This document shows, piece after piece, positions 1 to 6,442 of a DNA stretch of 7,800 nucleotides. The notes beneath the pieces were generated by a model. That model saw nothing but the letters and a program-made list of their open reading frames with translations, was not told where the DNA came from and did no database searches. Every line of letters starts with the position of its first letter. Within the stretch, counting starts at the first letter, position 1. The DNA is from Deltaproteobacteria bacterium (GTDB lineage Bacteria > Myxococcota_A > UBA9160). The stretch is taken from the NCBI GenBank assembly GCA_003520425.1, contig DOUU01000476.1:22792-30591 (forward strand). Direction: 5' to 3'. Both the position numbers and the translations under genes were made by a program.

Positions 1-1653
1 GCCTACCCCGCCTACCGCGACCCGCTTCCGGATCCCTACTCGATTCTGCGTATGGGCTACACCCGCTATGCGGCGTCCTATTGCGCGCTCTCCCGGGAGC
101 GCGCTCCCAGCGATGTCCTGCGCGAGCGCGGCATGGCGGCGCGCGCCACGCGCCTCGCGCGCGATGTCGGCGGACCCGTCCTTCTCGTCTGTGGACTCGC
201 CCACGTGAACGGGGTGGCCGAAGCTCTCGGGCCCGGCGACACAGCCGAGAGCCTCGCACGGACGCGGCGAGGCGAGGTCTCGGTCTTCCACCTCCATCCC
301 GACTGCCTGCCCGAGGTGATGGGAGAGATGCCGCTCATCGCGGCGGTGTATGAGGAGCGCCGACGGGGAGCACACGAAAGACAAGACGTTGCACCGCCCC
401 CGCGCGCCCCCGCCGCGCCCGGCCGGCGCGTCGGACCCTTCCGCGTAATCGATGGCAGCGGCGAGCGCGAAGACGGCGCCGTCGCCGCAGCGCTCGCACG
501 GATCACGCAGGAATCCAGCGCGGGGCAGCCGCTGGGCCCGGGGTTCCTCGACCGCATGCGTGTCTCTGCTTCGCTCTTCGAAGAGGCAGCGGCGCGCAGC
601 GAGCTTTTGACAGGGGAGCCCGTTCGATCGTGGCAGCGCCGCTGCTTCGCGCGCTTCGCCCGCCGCCTCGCGGCGGCATCGAGGGCGCTCGTTCCCGACT
701 TGTTCGACCTTGTCGTCGCAGGCCGAGGCTGCGTGGACGAGAACTTCGCCTACGAGCTCTGGCGACTCGGTACCGCCTATCCCCTTCAATCCGAAGTGGC
801 AGACCTTCCCACGGCGCGCATCTCCGGCGAAGAGTTGTTGCTCGGCACACGGCGCCTCCGACTGCGTCCCCGCATTCCGCGGCCCGGACGCCGCGCTCGG
901 CCCTTTCCCGTAAAACGCCGGCGGGGAGAGCGGTTCCCGGGCGAGTTCCTCTCCGGCTTTACCGGCGAGGGCATCTGCTCCTATCCGCCAGAGGACATCG
1001 TGATCGAAGCTTTCGGTCGCCGGATGAAGGATCGTGGCAAGTCGATCCTGCGCGAAGAACGGGCGGTCACCCACCCCTTCGTCGCGTCCCTGGAGGACGG
1101 AATCGACGTGCGTGAGACCATCCGGCACTGGAGTGAGGGTGAACTCTTCGTGCGACGGACGGGACGCGCGCCGGGCGACGTCGGCAGCGTGGTCGTGATC
1201 TTCGACGATGCGCCGGACTCCCAGCGCTACCCATTCATGCTCACCTGGCTGGGCGAGCACGAGGGAGAGTCCGACATGGCCTTCTATGCGACCGACCCAC
1301 GGGAGAAGGTCGTGGGCCCAGGCATCTGTCGCGCGGAGTACGGCGGGTTCGTTCTCTCCTGGCCTCCGCGGCGCATGGCCGATGTCTGGACCGACGCGCG
1401 CTACGAGCTCGCTCGCACCAAGCCCGAGCGGCTCGTCCTCGCGGCCATCGACTACAGCATGGAACGCGTCGTCGTCGTGGTCGCCCCCCGTCCCCCGAGC
1501 ATGCAGATGCGCGAATGGGCTTCTCGCCTCGATCGACAACTCGTGTACCTGCCCATCGGGCAGTTTGCACCCGCGACACGCCGCAAGTTGCGCGTCCTGC
1601 ACGTTCTGGACGGCCACTCCCGGCGGGAGAGCGCCCGAGATTACATCTGGTAG
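1..1653 (+). CDS. Conserved protein of unknown function, 5'-truncated; TraB/EreA-like N-terminal part
   Basis: The reading frame is open from the first base, so the gene begins upstream and 550 codons are visible. The first in-frame ATG, at 52, has no Shine-Dalgarno and lies inside what looks like domain sequence, so I do not take it as the start. Counting from window codon 1, residues 41-46 (RERGMA) and 63-71 (VCGLAHVNG) resemble the R-E-x-x-M-A and G-x-x-H-x-x-G signatures of the TraB/EreA/ChaN-like superfamily. Residues 98-118 (HPDCLPEVMGEMP...YEE) seem to continue that domain. A basic, proline-rich linker follows. The C-terminal ~230 residues are rich in conserved-looking motifs: DGIDVRETIRHW (366-377), TWLGEHEGESDMAFYAT (415-431), GPGICRAEYGGF (440-451), IDYSMERVVVVVAP (483-496) and a terminal RESARDYIW. 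I see no signal peptide or membrane segment in the visible part. Catalytic role and substrate are unknown. The superfamily link is moderate; that this is a real conserved gene is nearly certain. Confidence 0.85.
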   Translation, partial: AYPAYRDPLPDPYSILRMGYTRYAASYCALSRERAPSDVLRERGMAARATRLARDVGGPVLLVCGLAHVNGVAEALGPGDTAESLARTRRGEVSVFHLHPDCLPEVMGEMPLIAAVYEERRRGAHERQDVAPPPRAPAAPGRRVGPFRVIDGSGEREDGAVAAALARITQESSAGQPLGPGFLDRMRVSASLFEEAAARSELLTGEPVRSWQRRCFARFARRLAAASRALVPDLFDLVVAGRGCVDENFAYELWRLGTAYPLQSEVADLPTARISGEELLLGTRRLRLRPRIPRPGRRARPFPVKRRRGERFPGEFLSGFTGEGICSYPPEDIVIEAFGRRMKDRGKSILREERAVTHPFVASLEDGIDVRETIRHWSEGELFVRRTGRAPGDVGSVVVIFDDAPDSQRYPFMLTWLGEHEGESDMAFYATDPREKVVGPGICRAEYGGFVLSWPPRRMADVWTDARYELARTKPERLVLAAIDYSMERVVVVVAPRPPSMQMREWASRLDRQLVYLPIGQFAPATRRKLRVLHVLDGHSRRESARDYIW

Positions 1654-1662
1654 TGTCAACAG

Positions 1663-1692
1663 CCGCAGATCCGATTTGCGGGTGTTTGTTTT
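1663..1692 (+). terminator. Intrinsic terminator of the first gene
   Basis: Ten bases after the TAG stop (1651-1653), CCGCAGAT (1663-1670) pairs with ATTTGCGG (1674-1681). This gives an 8-bp stem with one G.T pair and a CCG triloop. It is followed directly by a T-rich run, GTGTTTGTTTT (1682-1692). Stem plus T tract is the classic Rho-independent form, and T-rich stretches are rare in this GC-rich window. It would end transcription of the plus-strand gene before the convergent NUDIX gene. Confidence 0.75.
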
Positions 1693-1776
1693 CAAGCTCA
1701 GCGAGGGAGCGAAGAGCCGATGGTCCATCAGAAGCTCCCCCGCGCATCCACCCTCCGATCCGCGCAGTCGGGCGTC

Positions 1777-1793
1777 GCCCCGCAAGGCGGGGT
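1777..1793. terminator. Short GC hairpin between convergent genes, possible weak bidirectional terminator
   Basis: CCCCGC (1778-1783) and GCGGGG (1787-1792) form a perfect 6-bp stem with an AAG loop, extendable by one G.T pair. It lies 32 bp past the stop of the minus-strand NUDIX gene, in the 171-bp convergent spacer. Neither side carries a T tract, so it may be a weak or Rho-assisted 3' end, or simply a chance GC hairpin. The rest of the spacer shows no gene. Confidence 0.3.
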
Positions 1794-1824
1794 CCATTCC
1801 AAGGAGACCTGCTTCGAAAAGCGG

Positions 1825-2436
1825 CTAGCGCTTTGGCCACGGCCGGGGCGGGAGGGGGTGCCCGACGATCCCGAAGAAGCATTCGAGGAAGCGATAGGTG
1901 AGACCCCAGACCACGTGCCGTTCCGGATCTCCGACGAGGATTCCCGGGAAGGTTGCGCCCTGGGCCGGCGGATAGGCGTAGTCCACGTAGCGCTCGGGAT
2001 CGAGCAGCGTCGACACCGGGACCCAGAGCGCTTCGCGCACCTCTCGGCTCGGAGCAATCGGCGCCGGGTTCGGAGCGAAATACACGAAGCCCGAGATCAC
2101 AAGTTCGGCGGGGCGCCCGGCGTGACGTCCTTCGAGATCGTCCAGGCGGCCCAGGATCTCAGCCTCCCCGAGTTTGATGCCGACCTCTTCCAGCGTCTCT
2201 CGCTCGGCAGCGAAGCGTGGATTGGGGTCCAACCGCTCGACCCGACCGCCGGGAAAGGCCATGTGCCCGGACCACGGATCCCCCGCGCGCTCGGCACGTT
2301 CGATGAAGAGGAGTTCGGGGCCGAGCGAGGCCTCACGCAGCACGACCGCGACTGCAGCTTGACGCTTGCCGTGTGCGTCGATCAGCCTCGGCCGGTGGGA
2401 CGAGAGCATCTTGCGAATGCGGTCGAGCGGGATCAC
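1825..2436 (-). CDS. NUDIX hydrolase, NudL/CoA pyrophosphatase-like
   Basis: This 203-residue cytosolic protein is close to E. coli NudL in length (about 190). The NUDIX box runs from FPGG (61-64) to RETLEEVGI (79-87), with E80, E83 and E84 as likely metal ligands. The distance from GG to RE equals that in NudL, which is longer than in the canonical G-x5-E-x7-RE box. Other NudL-like parts are RQAAVAVVL (25-33) before the box and VWGLTYRFLE (176-185) near the C-terminus. The family's usual LLTxR...GQVAFPGG signature appears as LLFIERAERAGDPWSGHMAFPGG-like sequence, so CoA as substrate (cleaved to 4'-phosphopantetheine and 3',5'-ADP) is likely but unproven. The start is GTG: an in-frame TAG lies only six bases upstream, excluding anything longer, and no good Shine-Dalgarno is present. 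It may be co-transcribed with the membrane propeller gene 148 bp upstream on the same strand. Confidence 0.9.
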   Translation of the reverse strand: MIPLDRIRKMLSSHRPRLIDAHGKRQAAVAVVLREASLGPELLFIERAERAGDPWSGHMAFPGGRVERLDPNPRFAAERETLEEVGIKLGEAEILGRLDDLEGRHAGRPAELVISGFVYFAPNPAPIAPSREVREALWVPVSTLLDPERYVDYAYPPAQGATFPGILVGDPERHVVWGLTYRFLECFFGIVGHPLPPRPWPKR

Positions 2437-2444
2437 ACGGACCT

Positions 2445-2450
2445 AAGATA
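2445..2450 (-). promoter_or_regulatory. Possible -10 box before the NUDIX gene
   Basis: On the minus strand, TATCTT lies 8 bases before the GTG start, where a -10 box would give a leaderless or near-leaderless transcript. No TTGACA-like box is present at 17-18 bp upstream (CGATGG instead), so the call is weak. The remaining 148-bp spacer to the upstream gene holds no other recognisable signal. Confidence 0.25.
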
Positions 2451-2584
2451 GCGAGGAGCCGGATGCCCCATCGTGTGGGCCGCCGGCTGAGTCGACGAGG
2501 GCAGGCCGGCGCGAAGCGGATCCTCGCCCGCGCGCGTCCGCACCCGCAGGAACAAGGCTGTGACAGCAAGGAAGTGCTTGTCTC

Positions 2585-4108
2585 TCACACGCCATCCGAC
2601 GACGAGCACTCGAGGGTCACCCGGACGAGTCTCTCCTCCACGCCACGGTCTGTGGTGCGGCGCTGGCCCAACACGAAGCTTCGGCCATCGGGAGCGAGCG
2701 CCACGCCGGTCGGCTCGCCCCACCCCGCCACCTCCCCGAGCTCAAGGGAGGTGCCCTCCCCCTTTGGTTCGCCTGCCCGTACCCCCGTCCCCCGAAAACG
2801 CACCGACGCATTTCCCCTCGTCGCCAGCGGAGCCAGGAGAAACCCAAGACGACCGGAGACCAGGCCTGCGACGGTGGCGCGCTCCGTCGTCGCCACCGCG
2901 AGCCATCCACCGTCGGCGGTGAACGATGCGCTCGCGAGACCCGAGACCTCATCGCCCGACGACGACTCTGATCCGGTCGCGGGGTCGACGACATACGCGC
3001 CGAGGGGGCGCAGCGGGTTGCCATGCACCACGACGAGCGAGCGTGCGTCCGGGGACCATGCGAGGGGCGCTGTCCAGCTCGATCCCCCGTCGTACAGCAC
3101 CCGGATGCCCCCAAGGATCAGCCCGCCATGGCCCGACCGGATCGCGCCGGACACCACCGCGTAGTGGCCGCTCCCTCCCCGCGACCACGCGAGAACGCTG
3201 GAGCCCGGCCCAAACACGGCGTGGTCGTCGGCCCCGGGGGAGACGGTGAGGCGGCGGGAGCCGCTCCCCGCCTCTTCGCTCCCGGCCCCGATCAGCTGCA
3301 GCTCTGTGTTGAACGGTGCGGCCCACGTTTCCCAGCGATCGGTGTCAAAGACCACGCCGGCGCCGTTTCCCGAGGGCGCCGGTCGCATGTTGTTTCCCTC
3401 CTCGCCGCAAGTCCAGCACTGCACGCTGCCCTGGGCCAACACGAGCCGATGGATCTGGCGGGTTCCCGTCTTGGTCGAGGCGTCGAACCAAACGGAGGAA
3501 CCGTCCGGCGAAAACCTCGGGTGAGCACCCCGGTCGGCAACGACGTCGATCGCGGCGGGCCTCGGATTGCAGCGCGGGAGCGCAAGTGTAGGGACGCGCG
3601 CGTCAAAATCGAAAATGGCCGTGCGTACCGCCGGCGCCGGCTCGGGCACGCCAACTCCAAAGCCCGCATTCACCGTCTCGAAACTCACGAGCGCAATGCC
3701 CGCAATCGCGGCCCACGCCACGGCCACGGCCGCTCTGCGCCAGAAGCCCCCCGCCGGACCGCGCTGCCACGCCCCGCGCAAAAGGGAGATCCCGAGGACC
3801 GACAGCACCACGCAAAGCGAAACGACGGGGGGCGGCGGAAGTCCTGCCAGCGCGCAGAGCAGCGCCGGAGCCGCGGCAAAAGCGGTGCTCGCAGACACCG
3901 AGAGATGTAGTCCGCGGTCGTGATCATCGTCGCGATAACGTGCGACCAGCGAAGCGACGAAAAGGAGGGCGAGGCCACCGAGCACGGCACCGAGCTCAAG
4001 CTCGCCGACCGCCGGCGCCTCGCCACGTGCGGCGATCTGGCGGGCGGCCACGAGCGCGAGCGCACCGAGGGGAAGCCCCGCAACGAAGCACCAAAGTCGC
4101 CAGAGCAT
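2585..4108 (-). CDS. Membrane-anchored TolB/WD40-like beta-propeller protein, function unknown
   Basis: The start is chosen at the ATG at 4106-4108, which has a strong Shine-Dalgarno (GGAGGGGG) just upstream and begins directly with a hydrophobic segment. An ATG 36 bases further upstream would add 12 residues with no such support. The 507-residue product has about five hydrophobic helices (near residues 5-23, 38-56, 74-90, 93-111 and 125-143). From about residue 150 to the end lies a beta-rich region with repeated blade motifs of the PD40/TolB type: HPRFSPDGSSVWFDAS (197-211), a GNGAGVVFDTDRW blade, LAWSPDARSLVVV, ASFTADGGWLAVA and VALAPDGRSFVLG. A CWTCG motif (231-235) sits between the first two blades. 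With five helices and a cytoplasmic N-terminus the propeller would face the periplasm, but topology is inferred. Such propellers usually bind proteins or ligands. No enzymatic motif is visible, and partners are unknown. It is divergent from the DUF6178 gene. Confidence 0.85.
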   Translation of the reverse strand: MLWRLWCFVAGLPLGALALVAARQIAARGEAPAVGELELGAVLGGLALLFVASLVARYRDDDHDRGLHLSVSASTAFAAAPALLCALAGLPPPPVVSLCVVLSVLGISLLRGAWQRGPAGGFWRRAAVAVAWAAIAGIALVSFETVNAGFGVGVPEPAPAVRTAIFDFDARVPTLALPRCNPRPAAIDVVADRGAHPRFSPDGSSVWFDASTKTGTRQIHRLVLAQGSVQCWTCGEEGNNMRPAPSGNGAGVVFDTDRWETWAAPFNTELQLIGAGSEEAGSGSRRLTVSPGADDHAVFGPGSSVLAWSRGGSGHYAVVSGAIRSGHGGLILGGIRVLYDGGSSWTAPLAWSPDARSLVVVHGNPLRPLGAYVVDPATGSESSSGDEVSGLASASFTADGGWLAVATTERATVAGLVSGRLGFLLAPLATRGNASVRFRGTGVRAGEPKGEGTSLELGEVAGWGEPTGVALAPDGRSFVLGQRRTTDRGVEERLVRVTLECSSSDGV

Positions 4109-4110
4109 CA

Positions 4111-4118
4111 CCCCCTCC
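4111..4118 (-). promoter_or_regulatory. Ribosome binding site that fixes the start of the propeller gene
   Basis: Read on the minus strand, GGAGGGGG ends two bases before the ATG at 4108, with the GGAGG core five bases away. This is the clearest Shine-Dalgarno in the window and decides in favour of the downstream ATG over the one at 4144. Confidence 0.7.
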
Positions 4119-4177
4119 GAACCGTCAAGCCGAGCGGCGGGCATGGTATCACCCGCGGCTGAGCCCGGGACCCGCGC

Positions 4178-4183
4178 TAGTCT
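4178..4183 (+). promoter_or_regulatory. Candidate -10 box of the three-gene operon
   Basis: TAGTCT (a TANNNT hexamer) lies exactly 7 bases before the ATG at 4191, the same spacing as the -10 box before ino1. There is no Shine-Dalgarno before this ATG, which fits a leaderless transcript. No clear -35 is present in the 82-bp divergent spacer, so confidence is limited. Confidence 0.4.
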
Positions 4184-4190
4184 TGCGCCA

Positions 4191-5342
4191 ATGGCCGAGC
4201 AAGACTTGGATCAAAGCGACGCAGACCGCATCCTCGCCCTCGCGCGCCACGATCGCACCGCGGCACGCGAGGCTGTTGCGCGGCTCGACCTCGAAGCCCA
4301 AGTGGCGCTCGTGTGCGAGATCCCCGTCTCTCGGCGCGCCGAGGTTCTGGATCTCTTGCCCGCACCTGAGGCGGTGATCCCTGCCCTGCCCGAGGCCGAG
4401 CTCTGCTTCACGGCGAAGGCCATCGGATTGGCGGAAGCGGGTCCGCTTCTCGAACATGCGACCGCAGGGCAGCTCAAGGCCTGCATCGACCTGGACGCCT
4501 GGCGCACCCACGAACCCGATCGCGAGACGCTGGCCGCCTGGCTCGACGCCTGCGTCGAGGCCGGCGGGGAGACGGTGATGAAGGCGGTCGAGGCGCTCGA
4601 CGCGGAACTGCTCGTCCTCCTGCTCAAAGACCGCGCCGAGGTCATTTTGAAGCCGGACGAAGACGACTGGCAGCCGCCGGCCGGAGCGCAGACGCTCGAG
4701 GGGCAGTTCTACCTCATCGCAAAGCGCGGAACCGAGGACCTCGAGACCATTCTCTACATGCTCCAGACGCTCTTCGAACGGGATTACTGGCACTACTTTC
4801 GTCTCATGCAGGGAGTGATCTGGGAGATTGAGAGCAACTGCGAGGAGTCCGCCCTCCGCTGGCGCACGAACCGCCTGCAGGACCTCGGCTTCCCCACCTG
4901 GGAAGAGGCGATGGCGATCTACGGCCTGCTGCGCGAGGACGAGCGCACACGGCTCGCCGCCGAGACCTCCGCACTCGATGTCGCCCCGTTTCGCCTTCCC
5001 GTGTGGCTCCCCGAGCTTCCGGCGGCAACCGATGCGGACCACGCCGTGTTCCGGGCGGCAGCGGAGCTCTCCGCCGAGGAGCGCCGCGCCTTCCTCTATG
5101 CCTTTGTCGCCTTGGCCAACAAGGTGGCAGTCGCCGACCGCATGCCCCTTGGCGACGCCGAATCGACCCCCGCAGCAATCGAAAAGGCGGCGAGCGTCGC
5201 CAGCGCAGGCCTGCTCCATCTGGCCGAGCATCATGGTCTTCCCCTCGTCGAGGTGCTGCGCCGCGCACCGCTCGACCGGCTCTTCCGCGTCGGAGCCGCC
5301 CTTGACCTTGCCGTGCGGCCGCGGGTAGGCTCGCAAGCATGA
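4191..5342 (+). CDS. DUF6178-like protein, function unknown
   Basis: This is a 383-residue soluble, acidic, mostly alpha-helical protein with no signal peptide or membrane segment. It resembles the DUF6178 family known mainly from deltaproteobacteria. Features of that pattern are an LPxxE-type repeat region near residues 55-90 (LLPAPEAVIPALPEAELCF), QLKACIDLDAWRTHEPDRETLAAWL (94-118), VEALDAELLVLLLKD (133-147), and RLQDLGFPTWEEAMAIY (228-244), the most distinctive stretch. I recognise no catalytic motif, and the family has no established function that I can name. The ATG at 4191 is preferred. An in-frame ATG at 4143 would add 16 proline- and alanine-rich residues unlike the rest of the protein and would use up the promoter region. 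The TGA stop overlaps the ino1 ATG (ATGA), so the two genes are probably translationally coupled. The family assignment is from recall of motifs. Confidence 0.85.
   Translation: MAEQDLDQSDADRILALARHDRTAAREAVARLDLEAQVALVCEIPVSRRAEVLDLLPAPEAVIPALPEAELCFTAKAIGLAEAGPLLEHATAGQLKACIDLDAWRTHEPDRETLAAWLDACVEAGGETVMKAVEALDAELLVLLLKDRAEVILKPDEDDWQPPAGAQTLEGQFYLIAKRGTEDLETILYMLQTLFERDYWHYFRLMQGVIWEIESNCEESALRWRTNRLQDLGFPTWEEAMAIYGLLREDERTRLAAETSALDVAPFRLPVWLPELPAATDADHAVFRAAAELSAEERRAFLYAFVALANKVAVADRMPLGDAESTPAAIEKAASVASAGLLHLAEHHGLPLVEVLRRAPLDRLFRVGAALDLAVRPRVGSQA
5302..5331 (+). promoter_or_regulatory. Internal sigma70-type promoter giving a leaderless ino1 transcript
   Basis: A -35 box TTGACC (5302-5307) and a -10 box TAGGCT (5326-5331) are separated by 18 bp, and the -10 lies 7 bases before the ino1 ATG at 5339. 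Transcription would start at or next to the A of the ATG. No Shine-Dalgarno precedes the ATG, which agrees with this. The promoter lies within the last 13 codons of the DUF6178 gene, so ino1 could be made independently of the gene before it. Confidence 0.6.
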
Positions 5343-6442
5343 GCCCGGGACCCATTCGCGTCGCGATCGTGGGCGTGGGCAACTGCGCCAGCTCATTCCT
5401 CCAGGGCATCGATCACTACCGCTCCGTTCCGGCGGAAACTCAACAGGCGTGGGGCCTCATGCACCTTGAGATGGGCGGCTACCGGCCGAGCGACGTGGAG
5501 GTCGTGGCGGCCTTCGACATCGATCGGCGCAAGGTGGGCCGCCTTCTGCATGACGCCGCCCTTGCCGCGCCCAACTGCACGACGGCGATCCGTGCGAGTC
5601 TCGAGCCGCGCTCCGTCCACGTGCAGATGGGACCGGTTCACGACGGCGTAGCCCCCCATATGGCCGATTACCCCGCCGAGCGTTCCTTTCGGGTGGCGGA
5701 CGAGCCGCCGGTCGATGTCGCAAGGGTTCTGCGCGAGAGCGGCGCCGAAATTTTGCTCTGCTATCTGCCCGTGGGCTCCTCAAAGGCCGCCCAGAGCTAC
5801 GCCGAAGCGTGTCTCGAGGCCGGCGTCTCACTCGTGAACTGCATGCCTGTTTTCATCGCTTCGGATCCGCAGTGGGGCGAGCGCTTCCGAGCCGCTGGGA
5901 TCCCATGCGCGGGCGATGACATCAAATCTCAGCTTGGAGCGACCATCCTGCATCGAACGCTCGTACGGCTCTTCGTCGACCGCGGTGTCCAGATCAATCG
6001 CACCTACCAGCTCAACACCGGTGGGAACACGGATTTCTTGAACATGCTGGCCCGCGAGCGACTCGTCTCGAAGAAAATCAGCAAGACCGAAGCCGTCACC
6101 TCCCAGATCCCCTACGACATTGGGGCAGACAACGTGCACATCGGGCCGAGCGACTACGTACCGTGGCAATACGACAACAAGGTTTGTTTCTTGCGCATTG
6201 AGGGTCGCGGCTTTGGGGGAGCGCCAATCGAGCTCGAGACTCGGCTGTCGGTCCAGGATTCTCCCAATTCCGCAGGCATCGTGATTGACGTGATCCGCTA
6301 TGTGAAGCTGGCGCGTGATCGGGGACTGGCGGGACCGTTGCTTCCGATTTCGGCATACACCATGAAGCATCCGCCGGTGCAGATGACCGACGCCGAGGCG
6401 GCAGCGCGGATCGAGGCCTTCCTCGACGATGGAGCATCCTAG
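5339..6442 (+). CDS. ino1: myo-Inositol-1-phosphate synthase
   Basis: This cytosolic NAD-dependent isomerase converts D-glucose 6-phosphate to L-myo-inositol 1-phosphate, the entry step of inositol synthesis. The 367-residue length matches the short actinobacterial/archaeal type rather than the roughly 530-residue eukaryotic one. Visible motifs are the Rossmann loop GVGNCASS (12-19), the beta-strand-end Asp in AAFDID (57-62), LLCYLPVGSSKA (139-150), NCMPVFIASDPQW (167-179), GDDIKSQLGATILHR (192-206), NTGGNTDFLNM (226-236), SKKISKTEAVTSQ (244-256) with active-site-type lysines, HIGPSDYVPW...NKVCFLRIEGRGFGG (267-294), and VQDSPNSAGIVIDVIRYVKLARDRG (305-329). All key stretches are intact, so the enzyme is probably active. 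Its ATG overlaps the stop of the DUF6178 gene by four bases, and its stop overlaps the next gene by 14 bases. With the following CDP-alcohol phosphotransferase it forms an inositol-phospholipid or inositol-osmolyte unit. Confidence 0.96.
   Translation: MSPGPIRVAIVGVGNCASSFLQGIDHYRSVPAETQQAWGLMHLEMGGYRPSDVEVVAAFDIDRRKVGRLLHDAALAAPNCTTAIRASLEPRSVHVQMGPVHDGVAPHMADYPAERSFRVADEPPVDVARVLRESGAEILLCYLPVGSSKAAQSYAEACLEAGVSLVNCMPVFIASDPQWGERFRAAGIPCAGDDIKSQLGATILHRTLVRLFVDRGVQINRTYQLNTGGNTDFLNMLARERLVSKKISKTEAVTSQIPYDIGADNVHIGPSDYVPWQYDNKVCFLRIEGRGFGGAPIELETRLSVQDSPNSAGIVIDVIRYVKLARDRGLAGPLLPISAYTMKHPPVQMTDAEAAARIEAFLDDGAS

Noticed and set aside
1720..2451. Open frame on the plus strand (243 codons) across the convergent spacer and the NUDIX gene
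   Set aside because: Most of it is antisense to the NUDIX box, which is clearly coded on the minus strand, and no domain is seen.
2562..2582. Imperfect hairpin (GACAGCA with TGC-T-TGTC, one bulge) just after the propeller stop
   Set aside because: The stem is bulged and short and no T tract follows on the minus strand, so it is not a convincing terminator; read-through into the NUDIX gene remains possible.
2373..3164. Open frame on the plus strand (263 codons) opposite the propeller gene
   Set aside because: It is Arg/Pro/Ser-rich with no motif, and it lies opposite the repeated propeller blades.
4143..4148. TACCAT on the minus strand as -10 box of the propeller gene
   Set aside because: No -35 partner is visible at 16-18 bp, and a hexamer of this looseness is expected by chance.
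4143..4190. Upstream ATG at 4143 as start of the DUF6178 gene
   Set aside because: It would add 16 atypical residues, overlap the -10-like box, and has no ribosome binding site.
4149..5396. Long open frame on the minus strand (415 codons) opposite the DUF6178 gene
   Set aside because: It mirrors codon bias in GC-rich DNA. The plus-strand frame has recognisable family motifs and a start/stop overlap with ino1, and the minus-strand product shows no coherent domain.
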